DNA of 64,000 bases from Nilaparvata lugens (taxonomy: Eukaryota > Arthropoda > Insecta > Hemiptera > Delphacidae), in NCBI RefSeq assembly GCF_014356525.2, contig NC_052507.1, forward strand, positions 55,703,347 to 55,767,346, given 5' to 3'. The notes below the pieces were generated by a model. It was not told the origin of the DNA. It did no database searches and worked only from the letters and a program-made list of their open reading frames with translations. Below, in pieces: positions 35,849 to 47,006 of this stretch (its first letter is position 1; every line of letters begins with the position of its first letter). The translations under genes were made by a program, and so were the position numbers.

Positions 35849-38168
35849 TCATTCAACAGGAGCATCTTTCTCCAACGATATCTTCTTCCAGCCTGTGAAA
35901 CAGAATACACAATACATAATGAATTGAAATACGAGTGATTCTTACCAAATGATTTCACAAGAAGTGAATAAAAATTATTATGTTTGAAAATGGTATGCGT
36001 GTTTAATGATATTTTAGGAGTATTGATTGATCAATTTATTGATTACAATTCTTGTTCAGGAGTACAATATTATTGTACCTCTTTGTTCTATCTCTGTCAT
36101 ACAAATATGGGGATGCTTTGGATTGAATAGGATAGTATTACAGATGAGAATAGTATTGCTGTTTTTGATGAAATGAAAACATCAATCAAAAGTACATACA
36201 CACTTTATACAAGTATTGAATGCATTCAATACATGGCCTTAATACAACAAACAATGTTTGTTCAGTGTATGCGGATATTACAAACTGTCAGATGTTCCAA
36301 TAAACCCGAATTTTCATGACTAAGGCATTCGATTTGCAGTGAGATCCATTATTCTCTGAAGATTCTCACAGAAAGAAATGAAAATGAAAGAGCCAATAGT
36401 TCCCGTTGTTAATCCAGAATGTTGTTGATGAAGTCTATTTGAAAAATGAACATATTGACGTTACGTTAAATCATTAAAAGAGAAATGGAACTCATGTTTC
36501 TATCATTCTAATAGAGTAAAATGATAGTCCTGAAATGGCACCTGCTGGAAGCGTATGGTTTCGCAGAATCCGTCATTGAATTTTCTCGTAGTTTTCAATG
36601 GATTAATTGAGACTCATGAAAGAGGGAAAGTTTAATAATCGCTCATAGAATAGCGCTATGGAAAAAACTATTTTGATGTCATAATCCAAGTGAGAAGAGC
36701 GTTACTCACATTCCCCTCCATCACAATTTGCACGCATTATTTGGCCCTCAATGGAGAATGCTACAATGAAGTTTTTGGTGTTAGGTCCTGGAATCAGTTT
36801 CTGAACTGATGAGTCAACTAGACTCATGTTCTCTGCAGTGTGGTGACATAGAACCCCTGTAACAAACATATTTAACGGATGGAAATTACTGAGATATTGC
36901 AATTATTCAAATGCTAATGAATTTATTATTATTATTCCTCTTATAAGCACGCTCTTGCGGATATATTTTTAAAGAAGGGGCACTTTAATGCAACCTTCCT
37001 TTCATCTTTATAACACTGTATGACTATTTAATGAACTTACGCAGAATACGTGCAGTGACAAGGAGGACAGATTTTCGCATTCTCTTCAGCACCTCGTCTA
37101 CCAAGTCAATACTTCGACAAATTTCCACAACCGACTTGTGTATCGGGCATTGACTGTTATCACAATTGGAAGTACTCTCACTGTATCCAGCCCATACATT
37201 TCCTTCAGCTCAAATGATAACTCTTGGTATTTTCTGATTTTCTCGCCTCTGGTCTTCTCAGCATTCTCATCTGAAGGTAAAGCGATATCAATTATATAAG
37301 CTCTCTTCTCCAGCTGATCCAATACTAGGATGTCAGGCTTGTTGTGTACTACTCGCCTGATTGAACTCAACCAGAGGAGGAGGCTGATAGTTATTGTAAG
37401 GGGGGGACCTCTGCAATATTCCCAAACTTGATCTGCAGCTCCAAGTTCACAATTTTTTCCACATTGTTATGGCGCAACATATACTCTCTTGGGGCTAGCA
37501 CTGAGCACTGATATGTTGGATACTTTCTACTGCACTGGCAAACATCCTGCATTTGTCACTTATGGTCCTGTCTCCCATTACATGCCTCCTATAAGCATTT
37601 GTTGCTATCACTTGATCTTGAATCGCCTGTACAAACCCCTCAGTCTCTGGAAACAACTTTCCACTGTCAGCCATATACAAGACAGCTCTTGACTTATTGG
37701 CTCTGAATTAAGGTGCCCATCAAACCGTCCATGTAACTTTCTTGTCCTCCATTCTTCTTTTAGGACTTGAGCAGATAGCAGCTCGCTCCTTCTTCGGTTT
37801 CTTAAATCAAGGGCTGTGTAACCATGATCTAGCTGGCATACCTCCACAAACAAATCTGAATCAGCATTCTGGAAGTAAGATCTTAACTTCGTTTCCTGAC
37901 TTACACACAACCTTGATACCCTCATCACACCGCGACCTCCCATACTCCTTGGTAGGTACAATTGAGCAACTGAGGCACGTGGATGATGCATCCTGAATTT
38001 AGTCATCCTTGTCCTGACATACCTATCAATCTGCTCCAATCGAGTATCTGACCACTTCAGAATACCAAAGGTGTAGGTCAATGCTGGGATCACCCAAATA
38101 TTCACAACCTTGATGCAATTCTTTGCAGATAGTTTTCCTTTTAGAACCCTATCAAGTTTGCTGCGGAA

Positions 38169-38203
<35 letters not shown>

Positions 38204-39831
38204 TATTATTATTATTATTATTATAATTAAACGAAAATCCAAATTAAATGTTGTAATTCACCCCGAAGACTTCTGCTACTGCAAATATTGACACAGGGTA
38301 AACAGCTAGATGGAAATTCGATGAGCGCTACTATTCAAAAATTATTTGTCAGCCCGGGAATCGAATCCTATACCTCCTAATTGCCGGTCAGGAATGCTTA
38401 CCCTCGCACCAAACTGACGATCTCTGGATTGTCATTTCATGCCTGAATTGGCAGTGCTCATTTTATACGAAGCTATTAGCGGCCAGCCAGTCTACAGATG
38501 GAAATTACTGAGTTATTGCAATTATTCAAATGCTAATGAATTAATTATTATCAAACGAAAATCCAAATTAAATGCTTTAATTCACCCTGAAGACTACTGC
38601 TCCTGCAAATATTGACAACAGGGTAAACAGCTAGATGGAAATTCGATGAGCGCTACTATTCAAAAATTATTTGTCAGCCTGGGAATCGAACCCAGTACCC
38701 AGTTTGTTTCAAAATGCGGGAGAAGGAATAGAATTGATAATCAAATCTTTATGTATGAATCTCAAATATCTTCAAGCTTTTTGTATAAAATCTCTAATCA
38801 ACATTCATGAATAATAAGAAACAATGACACAAATAAATATTAGATGAATGAAAGTGACAGAACACATTCATTCATCCTCAATCCATATACGTAGTGAAAA
38901 TATCCTGTGAAGGATAGAAGAAGAGAAATCAGCACAGAACTCTTCATAATAATCGAATTTGGTAAATGATACAGATATTACGATGCGAATATCACATCAT
39001 TCGTTGTAGAAAAGCAACTGTTGATCATACAAAATAACTTCAATTAATTTGATGAAGAGAACCAAGTATTACTACACAAAGTCCAAGAAACTTATTTTCT
39101 TATTGCAATATTCATGTGATAGACCTACTCTTATGAATTCAGCATTACAAATCAATGGTGATAGGTTAAGAGTTTGATAAAGCTCACCAATATTATCATA
39201 CGGGTATTATATTGGTCAAGATCTATCTATAAGCTTTGAATGTCTTCGCAGCCTCCTGCACTGAATGGAGAATAAGAAAATATAAGTGAAGTAACAAAAT
39301 AAGTGAAATATCTGAGTGGAAAGAGTGGATAAAGTGATATTCAAATTGCAAGTAGGCTACTAGCCTACAGTAGTATTTTCACTGTGTTTTCTAGATTATT
39401 TACGTGAATTGAAAAAAGCCTCCGAGAAACAAAACAAGGTACTAAGATTGTGTTTTTACTGCAGATGATGCCCACATAAGTCCTTTTTCTGTGCGTGGGT
39501 AATAGAAAGTTTGTGAGTGAATGAGATTATTGGACGTCTTTGCCACCAGAGGGTCTCGGACCGAAAATCCAGTCGGTGCTAACAGACTGAAGTTTTTAAC
39601 TCTCCTAACCACTAGACCAATCTGACTGTCATTGCGCATTGGCTGTATTGTAACATTAGTGTCATTTTTATTTGGAACAAACCAAAACAATGACGAGAAA
39701 GATCAGTGTTTAAAGCCTAAAGAGTGATCAATGAAGATAATATGCTAAAATTGGTGAATAATTTTAGATTACGTTAAGAAGAACTTACAGAAGACGAAGA
39801 CTGAAGCAAACAATACACGTATAGAAGCCAT
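35849..39831 (-). CDS. Small secreted protein, cysteine-depleted Kazal derivative (paralogue 1)
   Basis: Proposed exons on the minus strand: 39789-39831 (43 nt), 36710-36856 (147 nt), 35849-35892 (44 nt). Together they give 234 nt, a 77-residue protein. All junctions are GT-AG and phase 1. Exon 1 encodes a signal peptide, MASIRVLFASVFVF. Exon 2 begins WVLCHHTAEN and ends IMRANCDGGEC; exon 3 adds WKKISLEKDAPVE. The end of exon 2 aligns with the last two cysteines of the neighbouring Kazal genes (NC-x4-C), but the first four Kazal cysteines are absent. A protease-inhibitor fold is therefore unlikely without other bonds. It is divergently paired with 40595-44013, which has the same exon sizes and start. 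Intron 1 (2.9 kb) carries a LINE and SINE pieces. Function unknown. Confidence 0.72.
36937..38168 (-). mobile_element. 5'-truncated Dong/R4-like LINE with restriction-like endonuclease
   Basis: Broken minus-strand frames (37608-38105, 37495-37680, 37098-37370) read in order as the C-terminal part of a non-LTR element. They show a post-RT region (QLYLPRSMGGRGV), a Cys/His motif (KCRMFASAVESIQHISAQC), then APREYMLRHNNV, and a restriction-like endonuclease of PD-(D/E)XK type (NKPDILVLD, IIDIALPSD, EKIRKYQEL). This domain order is that of the R2/R4/Dong group. At least two frameshifts make it dead. It lies in intron 1 of the minus-strand gene and is bordered on both sides by ATT repeats. Clade placement is from motif memory and needs a tree. 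Confidence 0.75.
38169..38223. repeat. (ATT)n microsatellite
   Basis: About 18 ATT units with one ACT interruption, at the 5' border of the LINE. A shorter ATT run (about 36922-36936) borders its 3' end. Confidence 0.92.
38229..38440 (-). repeat. SINE-like repeat, copy 1
   Basis: Read on the minus strand it has a tRNA-like head with a B-box-like GGATTCGATTCCCGGG (about 38352-38370), followed by a tail toward (AAT)n. About 143 bp (38229-38371) is repeated at 38553-38700. Confidence 0.6.
38497..38700 (-). repeat. Duplicated intron unit and SINE-like copy 2
   Basis: 38497-38549 repeats 36878-36930 (GATGGAAATTACTGAG, then TATTGCAATTATTCAAATGC) with two or three mismatches. 38553-38700 repeats 38229-38371. 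The order matches a tandem duplication of one unit whose first copy later received the LINE. Confidence 0.65.
39535..39640 (-). repeat. tRNA-derived SINE fragment
   Basis: The minus strand contains TGGTCTAGTGGTTAGGA (39603-39619), matching the A-box region of tRNA-Glu/Asp, followed by a degenerate B-box region (TCGGTCCGAGACC). It does not fold as a true tRNA, so it is a SINE head in intron 1. Confidence 0.55.
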
Positions 39832-39929
39832 TTTCTCGAGTTCTTTGATGAAGGCGAGTTGAAATTCAGAAACAGACGGATCAGTTACTTGCTACTTCAC
39901 AACTGTACTGGGATTACTGTTGTTTGTGG

Positions 39930-39939
39930 TATTTAAATA
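39930..39939 (-). promoter_or_regulatory. TATA-like box of paralogue 1
   Basis: TATTTAAATA on the minus strand. AGTACAGTT starts 30 bases downstream (39901-39909), a suitable distance for an initiator. The same pair of motifs lies upstream of paralogue 2. Confidence 0.6.
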
Positions 39940-40464
39940 CTATCTTCATTCTCAATTATTATAGTCAGTAATGGTATGAAAAAGGAAATTTGCGCAGAAT
40001 CTAATTTTAAGACGATTCTAACTTGTCTAATTAATTGTGAATCAATAGGAAATAATAAATTGAGCTTATTAAGTTAACTTAATTTAGCTTACTTATTGAG
40101 TTGACTTGATAAGCCAATTTCTTATACTGATTTGTTGACAACTGCTTGAAAACAGGAAAAGTCAACTGACTGATAATTTTGTTGTCATTTTTCTTGGGGA
40201 ATAGCGTGCAAGAGAATAAAACATTATCAAAAACAATTACGTAACAACTATTGACATATTTACTCTTGTTAATATTAAATGTAATGTCTAGTTTAAAATC
40301 CCTTGACATCTCTGTGAATACCAAAATTGAGTAACTCAAGTACTGTAAATCATACAGTCAATAAATTATATCTATTTTCTTAAGATTTTTGATAAAAAAT
40401 GAAATTTCAGGAAAATATCTGTCATATTACTATGTACAATCAATGACGTAATGCTCGAAAAAGC

Positions 40465-40474
40465 TAATAAATAA
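40465..40474 (+). promoter_or_regulatory. TATA-like box of paralogue 2
   Basis: TAATAAATAA is followed 29 bases later by AGTACAGTT (40494-40502). The arrangement and initiator word are the same as upstream of paralogue 1. Confidence 0.58.
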
Positions 40475-40594
40475 CACTGACGATTGGAGCTTAAGTACAG
40501 TTCAGTAATTACAGTATCAATTACTGGATCAGTTTATTAGATTTTGTTCAATTTTACGAGATTTTTGCTTTTTTAGTTCGTGAGAGGTTTGGAA

Positions 40595-43500
40595 ATGGCT
40601 TCCTTTCGTGTGATGTTCGCTTCAGTATTTGTCTTTTGTAAGTTTTATTCAATATCCGTTATTTTCTGTAATTTAATGGATTATAATATTCTATGTATTA
40701 TTTCTAACTCGTTATTTTTATGAACCAACTTCCTATGTTTGTTATAGGATGATAATCCATTGATTTTGAACGAAAATGGAATGCAGAAGTAGGCCTTTTG
40801 CTTAGCCTATTCATATTGGAAGAACCTGTATTCTTAATAAAAGTGGGAAGTGATAATTCCAAGTGCTTAGTCCACTGTAAGCAATTGGCTTTCTGATATT
40901 TGTGATAATTTTATTTTATCCAATAACTCAATTATTATTTTCTCTTGAATTTATTTTATTCCTGGAGCTGACAACTCGAAATTTTTGATAACATTTTATT
41001 TTGACTATATCAATATTAGTGCAATTATTTATCACTTACCCATTCAAAATGGCCATAGTTCGATTGTTACTGGGATACCATGCAACTATACAGCAGGAGA
41101 AATACATTTGTTTGTGTATCGCTATGCTAGCAAACCATTCAATCTGAGCTACATCGCTTCAATTACCAATTTCTTCAATTCAATACTCCAAATCCGATCA
41201 TTGCTTGGATATCATGAATTCATGAACCAGACACTGTCTTTTGGTTCGAAAAACATACATTCCAATGAAGAATCTCCAGTCCTTGATATTGACAAACTGT
41301 AAACTCTATTATAACTGCTTTCAGTCTACATCACATTATAATTCCAATTATAAATTGAACCAGTGACCCCCTGGGTTAGAGAACTCGCTCGAGAACTGTT
41401 GTATTGTGATCTTTGAAACCAACAACTTCTAATTATAGGCTACAGAGTTGGTAAAAAAATGTTAAACAGCTAAATATGTTTTTACAAGATTAATTTGGCA
41501 GTGTGTTTTTATTTGAAATGAAAAATTTCACTGTCACTTCAACATATTTGTCCCCCTTATGAATCCAAATTTATGATACAGTACATGATTTCGATACAGA
41601 GCTCCAAGTGAAAATTAATAACGCAAATTTTATTCTCAACCCGTATCAGTCTGTTAAAGTAAAAGTTGTAAATTATGTTGTATATCAACCAGCTGAAATC
41701 ATGTGTCAGCACATGAACATCTGTCTGTGTGATAGCTTCCAAATAGCCTCAGCTGATGTTATGAATGAATGAATGGGAATACTGTTGTAATTGCAATCAA
41801 TGAATTCTTCAGCTGACTAAATGATAAATCACACCACATTTTTTTCTTATGCACTTTCAATGTTATTTTCACTATCCTGAACAAAGAAGAACGAAGGAGT
41901 GAGTCAATTTTGTTGTTTAACAAACTTGACCTCTAAAAACGTTCAAAGAATACGAGTTTAAAATTTGAAGCTGATTGATCAATTCTTTTTCAAGTTATTG
42001 TAGAACATATAAACGGACGGACAACGACTTTGGTCTTCAGTAAGTCAAAAGTCAGATCTCGCTAACGCTCGTTGAAAGGAAAAAAAATATCTCCAATGCA
42101 ATGTTACAGGGAAAATATGAAACCTCACAGTATATTTCTGAAATTTGGTCAATGATTCTCCAGTTCACGAACCTGCTAACAGTCTGCACTAATTCGTATT
42201 CGATTTATTATTTCCATCATGATCTTATCAACTCAATGTTTTAATATGATTTTTCAACCCCTACAGCTGAAAACAAACATTTCACTTACTCATAAATTGG
42301 GAATCGTTGAAACTCTGGCTGCTAATCCATCACATAATTTTCAATATGTCCTACATTTTGTAGAATAGAGTGATATTCTGAGATTTATAAAGAAAATTAA
42401 TGGAATTCATCGATGTTCACATGTTGTGTGTTGATTGCAATGGATGTCAATGTAAAATCTGCCAGGTTTTTATAGATTTTAGATTATATCATTTTGAATA
42501 ATAAATAATATAGATGTTAGATGTTGAATATTGTTACAGGGGTATTATGTAACCACACAGCAGAAAACCGACATTTCAGTGACGAGTCACAAGTTCAGGA
42601 ACTTCTCTCTCTGTCCAATTTCATCAAGGACATTACACTTCTCTCAATTGAGGGTCACGTGATGCGTCGTAATTGCGAGTCTGGCAATTGTAAGTACTTT
42701 TCACTTGCAAATCTACACTTCTTACACAGAATCCAACATCTATCATATAATTTAAGATCTGACATGAAATTCAATATTCAATTCCCCCCTTGAGCTCTGA
42801 TTCTCTTTTGCTTTTTTCTGAGATCTTCGTAACTACTGTATTCTGATGGACTCAAATTCCAATGAATTTGATCTATCTTCTAAAATGAAAAAATACCTTT
42901 CACAGTAAACTTTATAGGAAATGTATTCTATTCATTTCTCTGTTTAAGAGTCCTACCAAATTCTAATTTCCCTGAAATATTAGTGCCATGACCTCCTCTT
43001 GAGTCCTGATTTTTTTTGTTTGTTGAAACAGAATCTCATTTATTATTTTGATGTGTTTAAGAACTATTCTCAATCAAATAACAGACATGATTTGCCCATC
43101 TCAAGAGGTGTGGAGTCATCTTTCAACCCAAGAATGAAACTTCGACGATTTCTGTATGAAGCTTTAAATAAATCAATGTCAGAGTTAGAAACAATTGGCT
43201 TATTAAGAAACAGTTACAGGGAGCATAAGGTTCAATGAATTTCTCACATTCTTTCATAATGCAAATTTACAAAGTCCGCACGCCTTCTTTATTTTTGACT
43301 TCATTCCACACTTGAAAGGTTTTTTTTGAACACCTTGTTCTTATTATTGATCACGTATTCCAGGTCAATATTTGCAACATTATTGCTAACATTTCAATCA
43401 GTATACTTTAATAAGTAGAGACAAAATCAATGATCTACTCATCCAGAAACTAATGGATTAATGGATTTAATGGATTCATTTCACTCATTCATGATGGCAT

Positions 43501-44013
43501 TTCCAAGACTGCATGAAATTCAAGTTCGGGAAAGATGATATTCTCAATTTGAGATGAATTTTATAAAAAAGTCCATTGAGAAAAGAAAGCTTCTCTGACA
43601 TACACAGAAGCTCAGTTGTATCTCATTCATCTTCATTCATATAAATTTGAGAGTTTGAAGCTGAATTATGCGATAGTTAATTTTCAATGATAAAAACGTT
43701 ATGAAGTTAGTGGGTGGAGGTTTTAATAGGAATACTATTTATTTATTTTTCATAAATGGCCCCTCCGAGAAACTGCCCTGGAGCCGTCTCACATTGGTTG
43801 AATGGGAAGCACTGATCTTATCTAAAAAGTATGCTGAATGCTGAATCTCACTCTGGTGAATAGTGAATATCAATAATTAGGTACTGCTCTTCATTCTTTT
43901 TCGATCAATGATCTTGTAATTATTTATAATTTTGATCAGCATTCATCTGTTTTTTTAAAGGTTGGAAGAATGAACCAAAAGATGACGGTCCTGACGATCC
44001 AGCTGTTCTATGA
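40595..44013 (+). CDS. Small secreted protein, cysteine-depleted Kazal derivative (paralogue 2)
   Basis: Proposed exons: 40595-40637 (43 nt), 42540-42689 (150 nt), 43961-44013 (53 nt). Total 246 nt, an 81-residue protein. Introns are GT-AG and phase 1. Exon 1 gives MASFRVMFASVFVF, 11 of 14 residues identical to paralogue 1. Exon 2 begins WVLCNHTAENRHFS and ends HVMRRNCESGN. Exon 3 completes the Cys codon and continues WKNEPKDDGPDDPAVL, an acidic tail. Three cysteines remain, the last two in the spacing of Kazal Cys5-Cys6. The starts of the two paralogues are 763 bp apart and transcription diverges. The gene is convergent with the Kazal gene at 44276. It is probably secreted; its role is unknown. 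Confidence 0.75.
41068..41302 (+). pseudogene. Degenerate copy of paralogue exon 2 inside intron 1
   Basis: The first ~45 bases resemble exon 2 of paralogue 2: CATGCAACTATACAGCAG against TATGTAACCACACAGCAG. However, the acceptor reads GTTACTG instead of GTTACAG, so it cannot be spliced as an exon. The frame stays open to 41300 but loses similarity after CATTTG. I read it as a decayed tandem exon duplicate. Confidence 0.45.
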
Positions 44014-44170
44014 TATTCCAGTATAAAATAAAAACAAATCAATTTGATCCAAAGCTTTTCTGTATCATCAAGAGTGATCATGGATCTGTAAGATAATCAG
44101 AGTGAGCTATTCATTCTAATCAAATGTTTCATTCGATATAATATAATTAATGTGCATTGTGTTTCAATTC

Positions 44171-44176
44171 AATAAA
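44171..44176 (+). terminator. Polyadenylation signal AATAAA, paralogue 2
   Basis: AATAAA lies about 160 bases after the stop. An earlier one is at 44027-44032. Either would end the transcript before the convergent gene's stop codon. Confidence 0.45.
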
Positions 44177-44275
44177 ATACAATATACAATTTATGTGATT
44201 GATTCATTCACTTTCGAATATTGTAAAATCCAGCATAAATTTTCTCTATTTTCAGCATTCTATAATATGTTTCTA

Positions 44276-46220
44276 TCAATAATTATATTCAAAATCATCG
44301 TCAAGGTATGATGCTGGATTCCCAGGGGGACAACATGGTCTATCACGTATTTTTCGCCAACCTGTCAATCAGAGAGAAATTAATAATCAATAGAAAGTAT
44401 TGCACAGTCGTATGTCAACTTTTGAAAGAGATCATTGCAAAAATATAAGGTTGGTTGAACAAAAGTATTTTGAAATTCAACTGAGATAATGTGCTGATTG
44501 AATATGAATTATCTTCTGAAACTCTACTAGCTCATATATTATAACAAGATAAATGTTGTATGATAGTAATTGTGTCTCAATTCAATTGAAATCAGAGAAT
44601 GTTGAATCAATTGGATAAATCTGTTGTATAAGAATAATGAAGTATTTCCAATTATTTATTATCGGTAACTTTTATTTTCATTCATTTATTTAATCATTCA
44701 GAGTTACACAACTAACAGAACAGTACCACAGGCTTATAAGCCCAAAACGGTTCCAATTCCAATTCATACAACAGTCCAAATGTAGGTTATGTGTCACCCA
44801 ACATTCATCAATTAAACACTCTATTTACAATCCAAAACACAAAAAAATCATTTTCAAATTAAAAGAATACTTCTAAATTAAATTAAATCAATCACAATTA
44901 ATTGAAAGATTCTAAACTTTGAAAAAAACTATAACATTTTGAAACCGAAAAGTAATGATGATGTAGCTAGCGGAAGAAGTTTTCAAATAAACAAATAGTA
45001 ATCGATATAATTACCCATTCTTGTGGATACAGACAGGTCTAAATAATCAATTAATACTTTAGATAAATAGATGAATCAATTGGAAATACTCACGTTGATT
45101 TGTCTGGCAATTCACGGTTGTCATGATGCAGTGATTGCGAAATGTTCTGATGTCGAAACCATTTGTGGCACAAATCGGTTGAGGTGAGTCTGTGCATCCG
45201 AAATCACAAGTATCACGTTCCCAATCCCGTTGACTTACCACTGTGTAAAAACTTGCTAGTACTGTGGAACAAAATAATTCGAGAGTTAGAATAAAGTTGA
45301 GTAAAACGTCTTGAAATTATTGCAACAATTTCAATCAAAACATTCTTTGAAAACTACTTCCGCTATCTACATCATCATTAGTTTACCAAAGTGAGTTCAT
45401 TTGAATGACTCTAGTTTCTAGTACGATGAGTTGAGTTTAGCTATTCAAATGGGAGCTCAAACATCGAGAAGAAGTAATGATCGTTTTGGTCCGAAATAGA
45501 TTGTAATATTTTTTTTATTATTTGATGATGTTTGGTGATTATGTGCTGAAGTCTACTCAGTAAAATCTAGGCCTTCTCCACCACTCTACACTAGTAGCAG
45601 AATATGAAGTGTGAACTGAGCTAGGTTTATCGACATGATTAGTATGAAATGGAACGTTTTTATTGGCCGAAAAAGACACCCCCATTGTAGGCGGAGTATT
45701 TGAGCTCCAGCTGTGAGAAACAATTTAATAACAGGATTCATTGAATAATTTATAAGAAATCTATTTGAAAAAAAATTAAAAATATGTTCAGTATAAAAAC
45801 AAAATCAAGTATGAATATAGTGCTAGAGAGTGAGTATTAAATACTGAGTACAGTCATCAGGATAGTGTTCTTGAATCAATAATTATAAGAACTATTGAAA
45901 GAAGTATAAATTGATATTTGATTAATATTATATGTCACGAAATGATAAGAATCATCTTAGCTCTGAAGTCATTAGAACCATTTGATTATAATCAAAAGTA
46001 TTTGGGAACTTTTGTGAATAATTATAATATATATTCTTTTGCAATTCTAACATAAAAAACATTGAATCGTTCCGATCTCAGAAACCTGAAGTATAATTTA
46101 TTCATATAGACCTAATAACATTTCAATCTAATAAATTTATAATATTGTACAAAATATCGTTGAAATATTGGACTATTACTTACAGCAAGTGAGTACAGCA
46201 ATCAAACGAATGGTAAGCAT
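44276..46220 (-). CDS. Kazal-type secreted protein, gene A
   Basis: Proposed minus-strand exons: 46184-46220 (37 nt), 45094-45261 (168 nt), 44276-44361 (86 nt). Total 291 nt, 96 residues. Introns are GT-AG and phase 1. The signal peptide starts MLTIRLIAVLTC and continues LLASFYTVVSQ. The Kazal-like core has C-x3-C-x7-C-x13-C-x6-C (TCDFGCTDSPQPICATNG, then TFRNHC and NC). Exon 3 starts RWRK instead of supplying Cys6, but carries a CC pair (RPCCPPG) that could substitute. The predicted P1 residue, second after Cys2, is Asp, unlike a trypsin inhibitor. The tail is acidic and Tyr-rich (YLDDDFEYNY). The family inhibits serine proteases or acts as follistatin-like modules; activity here is uncertain. 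Confidence 0.78.
44676..44955 (-). repeat. Interspersed repeat (copy also at 61472-61754)
   Basis: About 280 bp shared in the same orientation with 61472-61754, including GTACCACAGGC and CCCAAAACGGTTCCAA. Read on the minus strand it ends in an AATAAATAAA-like tail, suggesting the 3' UTR of a non-LTR element. It lies in intron 2 of gene A. Confidence 0.7.
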
Positions 46221-46941
46221 TCCTACAAATACCTTGAAATGAAGGAAAATGAGCGATTAAGAAATTTCCTTTTCTTTTCTACGAAAGCGTTATTTGGAAC
46301 TTCTAGATGATCTGCACAAAACTATAATCTCGAATTTTCATTTATGTGTCGAAATAAAGAATCACATTCAACCTAGCTCCTTAAATACTAAATTTTCTCG
46401 ATGAATGCTATCACTGTATTTTAGAAACAACTTATCTTTTCAGATTTGTTCTAGTATTTCCAAGAAATCCAATCATAGGACATGAGGTAATCCAATTAAG
46501 TAAATAGCAAGAAATTTTCCATCACTCGTATTTGGGAACTCAGTAATTGATTTTGCTAATTATATTTCACAAAATATAGTTGAAGTCACATCATCGATGA
46601 GAACTAATTTCAAAAAGACAAAATAATTATAGCAGAGAATATAACATAATTTGATAGGTCCTCATTAGTTTAGAGGTTCAGACTATTCACTAAATCAATA
46701 TACAGTATTTCACCTTAGTTAGTTGTCACCGACAGTTCACCATGGTTATCAATATTAATAAGAGATAACTTACAAAGTAATTCAAATCGAATCAGGGAGA
46801 AAACACTACTACCACTATTCTCGAATTTTTATTCATGAAATTTTCTTCTTCAAACATTCACTTCTTTGTCAGACAAAAGAACAGGAAGGAGTTTAATGGA
46901 GACATGATATGAATGGTGAGAACGGGTGAAACTGATTCGAT

Positions 46942-46947
46942 TTTATT
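46942..46947 (-). terminator. Polyadenylation signal AATAAA, Kazal gene B
   Basis: AATAAA on the minus strand about 60 bases after the stop codon of gene B. Confidence 0.5.
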
Positions 46948-47006
46948 CGCACTGGTTTGGATGATGAGATACAACTCTCCATTTTTCAGTAATTTATCTC
47001 TAATTT

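Noticed and set aside
38352..38370. Possible tRNA gene from the B-box-like sequence
   Set aside because: No complete cloverleaf, and the sequence continues into a repeated tail.
39603..39619. Possible tRNA-Glu gene
   Set aside because: Only the A-box region matches. The B box and cloverleaf are degenerate, so it is a SINE head.
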